Shown here piece by piece: positions 6,916-15,709 of a DNA stretch of 64,000 nt. Each line of letters begins with the position of its first letter. Position 1 is the stretch's first letter. Source of the stretch: Candidatus Desulfofervidus auxilii (lineage in GTDB: Bacteria; Desulfobacterota; Desulfofervidia; Desulfofervidales; Desulfofervidaceae); NCBI RefSeq assembly GCF_001577525.1, contig NZ_CP013015.1, positions 1,495,667 through 1,559,666 on the forward strand, in the 5' to 3' direction. The position numbers and the translations under genes are program-made. The notes under the pieces are model-generated. The model saw only the letters and a program-made list of their open reading frames with translations. It did not search any database and was not told the origin of the DNA.

Positions 6916-9152
6916 TGCTAGTCTTAGAAAAAAAGCTAGATGTTTTAAAAAGGAGATTAATCTATCTATCTGATATTAAAGGAGAAATCTTTGGAGAGAG
7001 AATTCAAACTTTGGAGAATTGGCTAAATAATATTTCAGAACGCATTTATGAACTTTCTGAAGAAGAAGTAGCTGAGCAGTTGGAGAAAATTGCTACTCAG
7101 ATTTCTTTTTATGAGAAAGAGGCTGAGCAAAAACTTACTCCTCTAGATTATGTGCGTATTGTTCGTCACCCATTTCGGATGACCTTAAAGGATATTTTGG
7201 AAAATGTATATGATGATTATGTAGAATTAGGAGGAGAAGAAGAATATAATATTGACCCTGCTGTAATTGCTGCCCGTGCTACTATAACCCGTCGCATAGG
7301 AAAAAGGGTTTACACTCACCAGGTGATGGTTATTGGTCATGAAAAAGGGCATGGTGAAGAATTTAGAAATGGTGGAAGTGCAAAACCTTGGGGAAATGAA
7401 AAGGCTTTAAGATTCATGCAAGTAGCAGAAACAGAAGGTATTCCTATCCATACTTATATTTTTACTCCAGGTGCCTATCCCATAGAAGACTATCCTGGGG
7501 CAGCTCAACAGATTGCCCGCAATCTATATGCCATGGCGGGGTTAAGGGTACCCATTATCTCTTTTATCTCTGAGGGAGGTTCAGGGGGGGCAGAGGCCAT
7601 TGGTTTAGCCGACCTACGGTTAATGTTTTCACATGGTTATTATTCTGTAATTTCACCTGAAGGTGCGGCTGCCATAGAAGGTAAAGTAAAAGAAGGGGAG
7701 AAAGTTCCTCTTGATTTAATCCATTTTTGTGCTCAACAACTCAAGATTACAGCCATAGAAAATCTTAAATTAGGTACCATTGACAGAATTATCCAGGAGC
7801 CTCCTTTAGGAGCAAGAAGAGATGATTATGAGTTTTTTAATCTTCTAAAGCAAGAAATAATTAGGGCCACAGACGAAGTTTATCTTTCAGTAAAAAGTTT
7901 AAGTAGATTAAGGGCACGTCAGCTTAAAAAAAATGGATTAAAGGATACCACCAATATTTATGTGCATTGGGAGCTTGATAGTAAAGAGATTGAGAGGCTT
8001 TTACAAAAACGCACCCTGAAATATAAAAGTTTAACTAAAGATTTTTATGCTGATCTCCGCAGTTTTTGGCGAAAAAACATGGATAAAATGGAGCTAAAGT
8101 GGTTAAGATTGAAAACCTTTCTATTTTTTAACATCTTAAAACGCCCCATAAAACGCTTACAGCACTTTATAGGAGATGTCAAAGCAGAACTACAGGTAAT
8201 TTCAAATTATGTAATAGCTCCTTTTTTAAGATTTAAGGAAAAAATTTTACCAAAGAAGAAAAGAATGATATCTTTAATCTCCGAAACTCCTGCCAAAGAA
8301 GAGGACAACTATTGGAGTGAGATTTATGTCAGTCCTCTAGCCAATGTGGATAAAACCGTGAGCTGTCCTAATGCTGAAAAATATGGTTGTTATGATATCT
8401 GGGTGCCTGATTTATATGGAGAGTTATGCGGTATTTGTCCTAATTGTGGTCACCATTTTCCTTTAGAATATCAATGGTATCTGAATTGCCTGTTTGATAA
8501 AAATTCAGTAAAGGAATTTTATAAGGAAATAGCCTCTATAAATCCTATCAATTATCATGGTTTTGATGAAAAATTAGAAAAAACTAGGGAAAAAACAGGG
8601 CGTTATAGTGCGCTTATCTCATTTGATGCAAAGGTAATGGGTATTTCTTTAGTAGTAGTTATGCTTTATAGCGATTTTAGAAATGGCACAGTAGGAGCAG
8701 CCGAAGGAGAAAAATTTATATTGGCATGTGAGAGGGCCAAATTATTACGCCGTCCTTTACTTGCTTATGTTCATGGAACTGCTGGCATCCGGATCCATGA
8801 AGGTACAGTTGGGGTAGTCCAAATGCCAAAATGTACCATAGCGGTGAGGGAATATATTAAAGCTGGAGGACTTTATATTGTGGTTTATGATAACAATTCC
8901 TATGCTGGTCCGGTAGCCAGTTTTTTAGGCTGTGCACCCTATCAATTTGCTATTCGTTCTTCTCGGATTGGCTTTGCTGGTCCTAGAGTGATTCGTGAAA
9001 CTACCAATCAAGAAATCCCACCAGATTATCATGCTGCTAAGAATGCCTTAAAACGTGGTCACATCCAAGGCATCTGGGATAGAAGAGAATTTAGAAAAAA
9101 TTTGTATATGGCCTTACTTACTATGGGAGGAAAACACCTTTATTACCGTTAA
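6915..9152 (+). CDS. accA/accD: Fused acetyl-CoA carboxylase carboxyltransferase (AccA-like then AccD-like)
   Basis: 745 residues joining two subunits usually made separately. Residues 1-330 resemble AccA: a coiled helical start, then RHPFRMTLKDILENVYDDYVELGG and the crotonase-fold core (SEGGSGGAEAIGLADL, SPEGAAAI). Residues about 330-450 are a basic helical linker. Residues 480-510 hold Cys pairs (CPNAEKYGC, CGICPNCGHHF) matching the AccD zinc ribbon, followed by the AccD crotonase half (GRYSALISFDAKVMG, HGTAGIRIHEG). The order alpha-beta is opposite to AccD-AccA fusions. The product transfers carboxyl from biotin to acetyl-CoA. Confidence 0.88.
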   Translation: MLVLEKKLDVLKRRLIYLSDIKGEIFGERIQTLENWLNNISERIYELSEEEVAEQLEKIATQISFYEKEAEQKLTPLDYVRIVRHPFRMTLKDILENVYDDYVELGGEEEYNIDPAVIAARATITRRIGKRVYTHQVMVIGHEKGHGEEFRNGGSAKPWGNEKALRFMQVAETEGIPIHTYIFTPGAYPIEDYPGAAQQIARNLYAMAGLRVPIISFISEGGSGGAEAIGLADLRLMFSHGYYSVISPEGAAAIEGKVKEGEKVPLDLIHFCAQQLKITAIENLKLGTIDRIIQEPPLGARRDDYEFFNLLKQEIIRATDEVYLSVKSLSRLRARQLKKNGLKDTTNIYVHWELDSKEIERLLQKRTLKYKSLTKDFYADLRSFWRKNMDKMELKWLRLKTFLFFNILKRPIKRLQHFIGDVKAELQVISNYVIAPFLRFKEKILPKKKRMISLISETPAKEEDNYWSEIYVSPLANVDKTVSCPNAEKYGCYDIWVPDLYGELCGICPNCGHHFPLEYQWYLNCLFDKNSVKEFYKEIASINPINYHGFDEKLEKTREKTGRYSALISFDAKVMGISLVVVMLYSDFRNGTVGAAEGEKFILACERAKLLRRPLLAYVHGTAGIRIHEGTVGVVQMPKCTIAVREYIKAGGLYIVVYDNNSYAGPVASFLGCAPYQFAIRSSRIGFAGPRVIRETTNQEIPPDYHAAKNALKRGHIQGIWDRREFRKNLYMALLTMGGKHLYYR

Positions 9153-9154
9153 AA

Positions 9155-9805
9155 ATGGAAAATATAGACAAAATTATTGCTGAATATAAGCAAACTCCTT
9201 TTGAGATATATGATATTTTTACCCCACACACAGGTATAGTCTCACTTATGGTTAAAAAGGGAGAAAAAGTTAAAGGAATAACGAGAGAAGGGTCGGAAAA
9301 AAAGGGAACTTTAATCTATACTATCTTGCGACAAGGCAATTTAAAAAACATTTATGCCCCAATTGATGGGGAAGTTGTAGAGATACTAGAAAAAGTGGAT
9401 AGGCAGTTTGTTGAGGCCAAAACCAAAATTATGTCTATCAAACACACCCTTAGTAAAGAAGAGGTGGTCAATAAAGCCTTGGAGAGATTTTTATATATCT
9501 TTAAGGCTCCTGAAACGGCTAGGTATCACTTCACTCAGGAACTAAATAAAAAAATTGAGCAAAAAGGCCTTCAGGGAGTGGTTATCAATCCTGGAGACGA
9601 AATTTTAATTATGTCTAGAATGAAAAGAGAGATTCCCCTCACTTATGAGGAAGAACCTGGAATTATTTATGCTGTTTATTTTAAATCCAATGTTACTATT
9701 ATGCAGGGAATGCCTCTTTTGGGAATTTGTCCACCAGATAAGGTAGAGTTTATATCTAAATTAGTAAAAAAAATCCAATTAGAATGGGAGAAAGATAGGA
9801 CTTGA
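9155..9805 (+). CDS. accB: BCCP-like protein with an unusual biotin site (SRMKR)
   Basis: 216 residues. The C-terminal part fits the biotinyl fold: NPGDEILIMSRMKREIPL, then EPGIIYAVYFKSNVTIMQG and LLGI, with K157 where biotin is normally attached. The usual AMKM is replaced by SRMKR, keeping the Met-Lys pair. The N-terminal half (TPHTGIVSLMVKKGEKVKG... YAPIDGEVVEILEKV) looks like a second biotinyl/lipoyl-type hammerhead without a lysine motif. It follows the fused carboxyltransferase by two bases and precedes a biotin ligase gene, which strongly supports a carrier role. Direct biotinylation is inferred. Confidence 0.75.
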   Translation: MENIDKIIAEYKQTPFEIYDIFTPHTGIVSLMVKKGEKVKGITREGSEKKGTLIYTILRQGNLKNIYAPIDGEVVEILEKVDRQFVEAKTKIMSIKHTLSKEEVVNKALERFLYIFKAPETARYHFTQELNKKIEQKGLQGVVINPGDEILIMSRMKREIPLTYEEEPGIIYAVYFKSNVTIMQGMPLLGICPPDKVEFISKLVKKIQLEWEKDRT

Positions 9806-9948
9806 TAAATGGTGGAAGGCGGGACGTGGGTTTTAATTTCGTGGAAAAACCAAAAATTTGTCATTAAATAAGCAAAAATTGTCAACATTGTTTAACATTT
9901 TTTTAAAAACCCACCTTTTAAAATGGATTTAATGTGGCATAAAATTTG

Positions 9949-9971
9949 CAGTTACTAAAAACTGCCAAGTC
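9949..9971 (+). promoter_or_regulatory. Short inverted repeat before birA
   Basis: GCAGTT and AACTGC form an inverted repeat around a short AT loop, ten bases before the birA start, in a 175-base spacer separating birA from accB. It could be an operator or a small hairpin. No match to a known BirA operator is seen. Confidence 0.25.
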
Positions 9972-9980
9972 TATTAAAAT

Positions 9981-10880
9981 ATGGAAGGTTTAATTCGGGA
10001 TAGGGAAAGGGAAATAATCCTAAAAAATATGGTGCAGAAACTGAAAAAAGAGGAGTTTGAAAAAAGATATGCAAAGGAGAAGGAAGCAGAAAGAATTTTG
10101 CGTCGAGGTGAGATGATTGGTGCCAATCTCTGGTGTTACCATTCTGTTACTCGAACTATGGAAGTAGCCAAAAAGTATATTGAAAACTGTTATACTTTAA
10201 GACAAACACCTTATTCTGGCACAGTATTTATTGCCCAAACAGTAAACCAGGCCCAAGGAAGGTATAATAGAAAATGGTATGCTCTTCCAGGAGGATTATG
10301 GTTTAGCTTTATTCTCTATCCTGAAGTAGAATCTCCATATATTCACCTTTATCCACTTTCTTTGGGTATAGCCTGTTGTGAGGCCTTACGGGAAATAGGG
10401 ATTAATGTTTGTATTAAATGGGTCAATGACCTTATATTTAACAGACACAAAGTAGGAGGAATTTTGAGTGAAACATATATTTCTTCTAGAAAAGAAACAT
10501 ACCTTATTTTTGGTGTTGGAATCAATGTTAATAACAGTTTCCCATCCACATTGGATATTCCTGCTATCTCCTTGAAAAAAATTACAGGAAAGGCGTTAAA
10601 TATAGATTTACTTTTTTCCTTGATATTGATAAAATTAATTTGGTATGTTGGATTAGTTCATGAAGCAGAACTGAAAAAAGAAACGCAGGAAATTATTGAG
10701 ATGTGGCTTAAATATACCAATATTTTAGGTCAAAAGATGTATTATGCTGAGGATTTGAAAATAGACAAAAAAAGAGAAGTAGAAATATTAGGACTAGACC
10801 CCTTTGGAGGGTTGATTGTTCGTTTTTGTGATACAGAAAGAGTGGAGACACTATATAGTGGTGAGCTAACTTACATCTAA
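9981..10880 (+). CDS. birA: Biotin-protein ligase (no DNA-binding domain)
   Basis: 299 residues. It activates biotin with ATP and attaches it to the BCCP lysine. The class II-like ligase core is seen: GTVFIAQTVNQAQGRYNRKW (the biotinyl-AMP loop, residues 74-93), LPGGLWFSFILYP, KWVNDLIFNRHKVGGILSE and FGVGINVNN, with a C-terminal SH3-like part (VEILGLDPFGGLIV). Instead of the repressor HTH there is a charged helical N-terminus of about 50 residues rich in Lys, Arg and Glu. The ligase sits next to the unusual carrier protein, so it may be tuned to the SRMKR site. Confidence 0.9.
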   Translation: MEGLIRDREREIILKNMVQKLKKEEFEKRYAKEKEAERILRRGEMIGANLWCYHSVTRTMEVAKKYIENCYTLRQTPYSGTVFIAQTVNQAQGRYNRKWYALPGGLWFSFILYPEVESPYIHLYPLSLGIACCEALREIGINVCIKWVNDLIFNRHKVGGILSETYISSRKETYLIFGVGINVNNSFPSTLDIPAISLKKITGKALNIDLLFSLILIKLIWYVGLVHEAELKKETQEIIEMWLKYTNILGQKMYYAEDLKIDKKREVEILGLDPFGGLIVRFCDTERVETLYSGELTYI

Positions 10881-10889
10881 GGGGGAAAA

Positions 10890-11972
10890 ATGGCAAAGAT
10901 AGACAGTTTTTTTAAATTGATGCATGAGAACAATGCTTCGGATTTGCATCTTTTAGCTGGTTTCCAACCCATGGTTCGCATCCATGGAGAACTTCAAAAA
11001 GTGAAATATAAAGTTCTAGAAGATAGTGAATTAAGGGGAATACTTTATGAAATTATCACTGAGCCACAAATAAAGTTTTTTGAGGAAAAAGGAGATTTGG
11101 ATTTTGCTTATGAAGTGCCTAACTTGGCTCGTTATCGGGCAAACTATTTTATGCATAAAGATGGAATAGGAGCAGCCTTTCGTGAAATTCCTGAGCAAAT
11201 TATGACTATAGATGAATTACGGTTGCCTCAAGTTTTAAAAAGTTTCGCCTTACTTCCTAAAGGGTTTGTCTTAGTGACAGGACCCACAGGAAGTGGTAAA
11301 TCTACTACCTTGGCAGCTATTATTGATTATGCCAACGAAAGGAGAAAAAGCAGGATTATTACCATTGAAGACCCCATTGAATTTGTCCACCAAAATAAAA
11401 ATTGTATTATCTCTCACAGAGAAGTAGGAACGCACACCAAATCTTTTGCTGCTGCTCTCCGCAGCGCTTTAAGAGAAGACCCTGACATCATTTTGGTAGG
11501 AGAAATAAGGGATTTAGAAACTGCAAGGTTGGCCATGGAAGCAGCCGCTACAGGACACTTGGTATTTAGCACCCTTCATACCAGTGGAGCAACAAAAACT
11601 GTGGACCGTCTTATAGAAATGTTCCCCACGGATGAACAAGAGTTTATCCGTTCCCTTTTGGCAGACGTCATTCGAGGTATTATTTCTCAGACTTTATTTA
11701 AACGCATAGACAGACCGGGAAGGATTGCTGCTTTGGAAATAATGGTAGCTACTTATGCTGTGAGAAATCTCATCCGGGAGAACAAGACCCATCAATTATC
11801 TTCTCTTATTCAAACTGGCAAAAAATATGGCATGCAGACTTTAGATGATGCTATTTTAGAGTTTTTAAGCAAAGGGTTTATAGATCCTGAAGATGCCTAT
11901 TTAAACGCCATAGATAAAGCAAAATTTAAACCCTTTTTGAAACGCATACCTAAAGATTTTACGGAGGTATAA
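10890..11972 (+). CDS. pilT: Type IV pilus retraction ATPase PilT
   Basis: 360 residues, typical PilT size. It powers pilus retraction (twitching motility) from the inner-membrane base as a hexamer. The N-terminal PAS-like part has ASDLHLLAG. Walker A is GPTGSGKST (131-139), the Asp box is IITIEDPIEFVH, Walker B is REDPDIILVGEIRD, and the His box is TGHLVFSTLHTS. The C-terminus has the AIRNLI-like helix (YAVRNLIRE). An AGGGGG-type site precedes ATG. It is followed after one base by a second PilT-like gene. Confidence 0.95.
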   Translation: MAKIDSFFKLMHENNASDLHLLAGFQPMVRIHGELQKVKYKVLEDSELRGILYEIITEPQIKFFEEKGDLDFAYEVPNLARYRANYFMHKDGIGAAFREIPEQIMTIDELRLPQVLKSFALLPKGFVLVTGPTGSGKSTTLAAIIDYANERRKSRIITIEDPIEFVHQNKNCIISHREVGTHTKSFAAALRSALREDPDIILVGEIRDLETARLAMEAAATGHLVFSTLHTSGATKTVDRLIEMFPTDEQEFIRSLLADVIRGIISQTLFKRIDRPGRIAALEIMVATYAVRNLIRENKTHQLSSLIQTGKKYGMQTLDDAILEFLSKGFIDPEDAYLNAIDKAKFKPFLKRIPKDFTEV

Positions 11973-11973
11973 A

Positions 11974-13143
11974 GTGGATAAAAAGATTATAAATTACCTG
12001 ATTAAACAAGCCACAAATAATTATCCTGAACTCTCAGACCTTCTTTTTATACCTTATGAACCTTTTGAAATCTTACTTTATGGTAAGGTTCATAGATTAA
12101 ATATAATAGACCAGTTAGGGAGGCTTTCGCCCTTTCAAGTAGAAACCATGGCCATGGCCTTGATTGAAAATAGACGGCGTCTGTTGAAAGATTTGGTCAC
12201 CACTGGTTCGTGCGACCTTTCATACCAAGTGGATAACATTCGTTTAAGAGTAAATATTTTTTCCCAGCGAACGGGCTATGCCATTGTTATGCGGAAGTTG
12301 CCAGAAAAGGTGCCTACCATAGAAGAGATGGATTTGCCCATGGTATTTAAAGAAATTAGCAAGGAAAATGCGGGGATCGTGCTTTTTGCTGGTCCTACTG
12401 GAAGTGGAAAATCTACTTCTATTGCCGCCATTTTAGAAGAAATTAACCAAACTAGACCTGCTCATATCATTACTTTGGAAGACCCCATTGAGTTTAAATT
12501 TATTTCTAAAAAAGCCAGTTTTAACCAAAGGGAATTAGGTGCTGATTTTAATGAATTTGCTATGGCCTTAAGGGCTGCTCTTAGGGAAGCACCACACGTA
12601 ATTATGGTAGGTGAGATTCGAGATCCAGATACACTGAAGGTGGCTTTAAGTGCTGCTGAAACAGGGCATTTGGTGATAAGTACTATCCATGCTGCATATA
12701 GTGGCCAAGCTATCCATAGAATGATAGATATGATAGGAAAGGCAGAAGAACAGTTTGTTCGCTCTCGTTTGGCAGGTTCTTTAAGGTGGATTGTATGCCA
12801 AAAGTTGGTTCCCAAAATAGACGGAAGCCGACTTGCTGTCTTTGAAATTTTAAAAAATAATTTGAGGACTCAAGATGCTATTTTGGGTCAAAAATCTGCA
12901 CCCACATTTTATGATATTTTGGTAAAAGGTGAAGCATTCGGCATGTGCACTTTTGATCAAGGCCTTATTGCTGCTTATGAAGAAGGGTTAATAGATGAAG
13001 AAACTGCCATAAGTCATGCTACTTTTCGCTCTGAAGTAAGGAAAGGCATTGACCAAATTAAAGCAAAACGAGGAGAAAAAACTTCTGATATTGAAGGATT
13101 GACTGTAGAAGAAATGGAGAGAGAAAAATATAAGTTTATTTAA
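11974..13143 (+). CDS. PilT/PilU-like twitching ATPase paralogue
   Basis: 389 residues, GTG start preceded by GGAGG. Walker A is GPTGSGKST near residue 140, Walker B is EAPHVIMVGEIRDPDT, and the His box is TGHLVISTIHAA. The N-terminal domain is divergent (DLLFIPYEPFEILLYG in place of SDLH...) and the C-terminal tail after about 350 is charged, as in PilU paralogues. PilU-type proteins assist PilT under load. Its place directly behind pilT supports that role, but the exact paralogue assignment is inference. Confidence 0.85.
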   Translation: MDKKIINYLIKQATNNYPELSDLLFIPYEPFEILLYGKVHRLNIIDQLGRLSPFQVETMAMALIENRRRLLKDLVTTGSCDLSYQVDNIRLRVNIFSQRTGYAIVMRKLPEKVPTIEEMDLPMVFKEISKENAGIVLFAGPTGSGKSTSIAAILEEINQTRPAHIITLEDPIEFKFISKKASFNQRELGADFNEFAMALRAALREAPHVIMVGEIRDPDTLKVALSAAETGHLVISTIHAAYSGQAIHRMIDMIGKAEEQFVRSRLAGSLRWIVCQKLVPKIDGSRLAVFEILKNNLRTQDAILGQKSAPTFYDILVKGEAFGMCTFDQGLIAAYEEGLIDEETAISHATFRSEVRKGIDQIKAKRGEKTSDIEGLTVEEMEREKYKFI

Positions 13144-13156
13144 AAATTATTGAAAG

Positions 13157-13618
13157 ATGAGACAAGTTAATTCCTTTGATGAAAACATAAGACAAATAAA
13201 TGTTTTACTGGTAGCGCTTTCTTCCCATGAGATTGAAAACATAAAGACCGCCCTTAAGGAACTTGGTTGGAATTTTAGATTAATATCAGCTAAAGAGGAA
13301 AATACTATTATTCAACAACTCCTGAATGGAGAATATGGATTGTTTTTTATAAATGCTGAATATCTTAAAAAACATCCTAAAGTAGAAAAGACCATTTTTT
13401 ATCTTCCCATGAAAAAAAGAAGAGAGCAGCTTTTTATTTTAATAGATGAGGATGTTAAAACCTTAGATAATTTTTCGGCTTTTAAGAAAAATGTAAATGC
13501 AGTGGTAAATACAAAAGACCTACCTTATCTCTCTCAACTTCTTTCCCAAATTGTTAATTCTAATAGAACCCTGTATCGCGGCTTCCAAAAAATGATTAAG
13601 GAGTTGGAGATTGTTTAA
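13157..13618 (+). CDS. Receiver-like protein lacking phosphorylation residues
   Basis: 153 residues. The pattern INVLLVALSSHEIENIKTALKELGW, then YGLFFINAEYL and LFILIDEDVKTLDNFSAFKKNVNAVVNTKDL follows the alternating beta-alpha layout of response-regulator receivers. The acidic pocket is not conserved and the phospho-Asp position is replaced (INAEY). A short helical tail ends the protein. It lies 13 bases after the pilU-like gene, so a role in pilus control is likely. Receiver homology is a judgement from pattern, not a firm assignment. Confidence 0.55.
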   Translation: MRQVNSFDENIRQINVLLVALSSHEIENIKTALKELGWNFRLISAKEENTIIQQLLNGEYGLFFINAEYLKKHPKVEKTIFYLPMKKRREQLFILIDEDVKTLDNFSAFKKNVNAVVNTKDLPYLSQLLSQIVNSNRTLYRGFQKMIKELEIV

Positions 13619-14559
13619 AGCAAAATTTTTATATACGCCTTTTCTCTAAGTTGGGTTAACCATTGCCGGTATCTTTCCTCCATCTTTTGTTGATAAAACA
13701 ACCTATAAATTTCTTCTTTGGCCTCTGAGAAGGTCTTATCTGGCACTTCTCTCCTTTTTTCCAACTGGATAAGCTGAAAACCACTATGAGTTTTTATCCA
13801 AGGACTTATTTCCCCTGGTTGCAATAGAGTTACTATATTCCTGATTTCAGGGGTTAATTCTGTTGCCTTAATCCAACCTAAATCCCCACCATCTTTAGCG
13901 GTAGGGGCCTGAGAATACTTCTGAGCCAGTTCAGGAAAGGAAATTCCTTCTTTCAAAAGTCTTAAAATTTCTTGCTGAACATATATTAGCCTTTTTTTAT
14001 CTTCATCGGTAGAAGGAAAAGGCAATAAGATATGGCGTAAGTAATATTCGGTATAACCTTTATATTCATCTATGTGTGCCTGGTAATATTTCCTTATTTC
14101 TTCATCTGTCACTGTTACCTTACTTTGCACTTGTAAACCTATCAATTTACTTTTTAAAAGCTGGATTTTAATCCAGTCTTTATAATCCTCATATGAACTG
14201 CCTTCCCGTATTAAATCTTCTTTTAGTTTTTTTAAGGTAATGCCATTTTGAGTTATTATGTTTTGAATTGCCCTTTCCACCTCTGCATCTTTCACTTGTA
14301 AACCTAATTTAGTTGCTTGTTGAGCAGTTAATCTTGCATTGATTATTTCTTCTAAAACCCTTCTTTTTACTTCAGGAGGAGGATTTGGGGTCTTAGTTAA
14401 ATATATCATAGCTTCTTTCAATTCAGAAAGGGTGATTACCTCATCGTTAACAATGGCCACTATTCTGTCTAACAATCTACACCAGGCAATGTGATTTGGA
14501 ACTAGGATACTAAAAACCACTATAAGGCTAAGCAAAAATTGTCTCAAATTATTCCTCAT
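13615..14559 (-). CDS. SurA/PpiC-type periplasmic peptidyl-prolyl isomerase
   Basis: 314 residues from ATG 14559. An upstream ATG at 14673 is rejected because it overlaps the neighbour and hides the signal peptide. MRNNLRQFLLSLIVVFSILV is a Sec signal. SurA_N-like helices follow (DRIVAIVNDEVITLSELKEAM), then the parvulin domain from about residue 165 (YYLRHILLPFPS, GISFPELAQKYSQAPTAKDGGDLGW, SPWIKTHSGFQLIQLEKR). Single-parvulin SurA-like chaperones help outer-membrane protein folding. It overlaps the stop of the gene at 13157 tail to tail by four bases. Confidence 0.88.
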   Translation of the reverse strand: MRNNLRQFLLSLIVVFSILVPNHIAWCRLLDRIVAIVNDEVITLSELKEAMIYLTKTPNPPPEVKRRVLEEIINARLTAQQATKLGLQVKDAEVERAIQNIITQNGITLKKLKEDLIREGSSYEDYKDWIKIQLLKSKLIGLQVQSKVTVTDEEIRKYYQAHIDEYKGYTEYYLRHILLPFPSTDEDKKRLIYVQQEILRLLKEGISFPELAQKYSQAPTAKDGGDLGWIKATELTPEIRNIVTLLQPGEISPWIKTHSGFQLIQLEKRREVPDKTFSEAKEEIYRLFYQQKMEERYRQWLTQLREKAYIKILL

Positions 14560-14567
14560 TTTTTGCC

Positions 14568-14597
14568 ATAATAATCCGTATTTGATTTTAAGGTCAA
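14568..14597 (-). promoter_or_regulatory. Promoter of the SurA-like gene, abutting the start codon
   Basis: On the minus strand, TTGACC (14597..14592), an 18-base spacer and TATTAT (14573..14568) lie only 8 bases before ATG 14559. The expected transcript starts at or next to the start codon, and no Shine-Dalgarno sequence is present. Confidence 0.55.
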
Positions 14598-14614
14598 GTC
14601 TTAAAATCAGCAAA

Positions 14615-15709
14615 TTAGGATATTTTATTTTCAACAAAATCTTTAAATTTTTTTTGAAAACATGATATGTCAAAGCTCTCAGCCTTTTTTCTAAGAGTTG
14701 TTATATCAAACCGGTCTTGGTTTTTTTCAAAATGTCTTATGGCTTCTTTTAGACTAGTTACACTTTGTTCAGGAAATAAAATGCCTGTCTCTGATTCCTT
14801 CACAATCTCTTTTGCCCCACCTTTAGCAAAGGCAATCACTGGTGTCCCACAGGCTAATGCTTCCACCATAACCACGCCAAAATCTTCCTCAGCAGCAAAA
14901 ATAAATGCCTTGGCCTTTTGCAAATAATCTTTCACTACTTGAGGAGAAAGATAACCCAACAATTCTACATTAGTAGGAGCAATACCTAAAAGTTTGTGAT
15001 ATTCTGGTCCCTCACCAATTACTACTAATCTTCTTTCTGGTATTTCAGCAAAGGCTTGAACAATTAAGGCCACTCTTTTATAAGGAACTAATCTAGAGAT
15101 AGTAATATAAAAATCCTCTTTTTTAGTATAAGGCTTAAAATTACCTACATCCACTGGAGGATAAATGACATGAGCTTCTTTACCATAATATTTTTTAATC
15201 CGCGCTGCCGTAGCCTTAGAATTGGCAATAAAATAATCCACACGCAAGGCACTACTTACATCCCAAAGCCTCAAATAGTGAAAAATTAAATTAGCCAGTT
15301 TCCTTTTCAAACCTTTAAATTCCAATAACTCCATATATTGATGATGTAGGTGCCAGGCATAACGCATGGGGGTATGACAATAACAAATATGTAATTGGCT
15401 ATCATGAGTAATAACCCCTTTGGCCACGGCATGTGAAGATGAAATGACCAAATCATAATTTCTCAAATCAAATTCCTCTATAGCCAAGGGATAAAAGGGG
15501 AGATAATACCGATACCATTTTTTTACCAATGGGAATTTTTGTAAAAAAGAGGTATAAATTGGAGCTTGTTTTAGGGAAGAAAACTCTAATTTTTTTTTAT
15601 CTGCCAGAAGCGTAAATATAGGACCAGGATAGATTTGATAAATAGCTTCTAATGTTTTTTCTGCACCACCAATGGTTAACAGCCAGTCATGCACAAGGGC
15701 AGTTTTCAC
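14615..15709 (-). CDS. GT4-family glycosyltransferase
   Basis: 364 residues. It is a GT-B retaining glycosyltransferase using a nucleotide sugar in the cytoplasm. Seen: the glycine-rich N-terminus WLLTIGGAEKTLEAIY, SSSHAVAKG, the C-domain start YYITISRLVPYKRVALIVQAF-like block, GEGPEYHKL, and the donor site AEEDFGVVMVEALACGTPVIAF with the GGAKEIV loop. Proteins beginning ALVHDWL with this layout act in polysaccharide or O-antigen assembly. The start overlaps the end of the next glycosyltransferase by four bases, so the two form an operon. Confidence 0.9.
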   Translation of the reverse strand: MKTALVHDWLLTIGGAEKTLEAIYQIYPGPIFTLLADKKKLEFSSLKQAPIYTSFLQKFPLVKKWYRYYLPFYPLAIEEFDLRNYDLVISSSHAVAKGVITHDSQLHICYCHTPMRYAWHLHHQYMELLEFKGLKRKLANLIFHYLRLWDVSSALRVDYFIANSKATAARIKKYYGKEAHVIYPPVDVGNFKPYTKKEDFYITISRLVPYKRVALIVQAFAEIPERRLVVIGEGPEYHKLLGIAPTNVELLGYLSPQVVKDYLQKAKAFIFAAEEDFGVVMVEALACGTPVIAFAKGGAKEIVKESETGILFPEQSVTSLKEAIRHFEKNQDRFDITTLRKKAESFDISCFQKKFKDFVENKIS

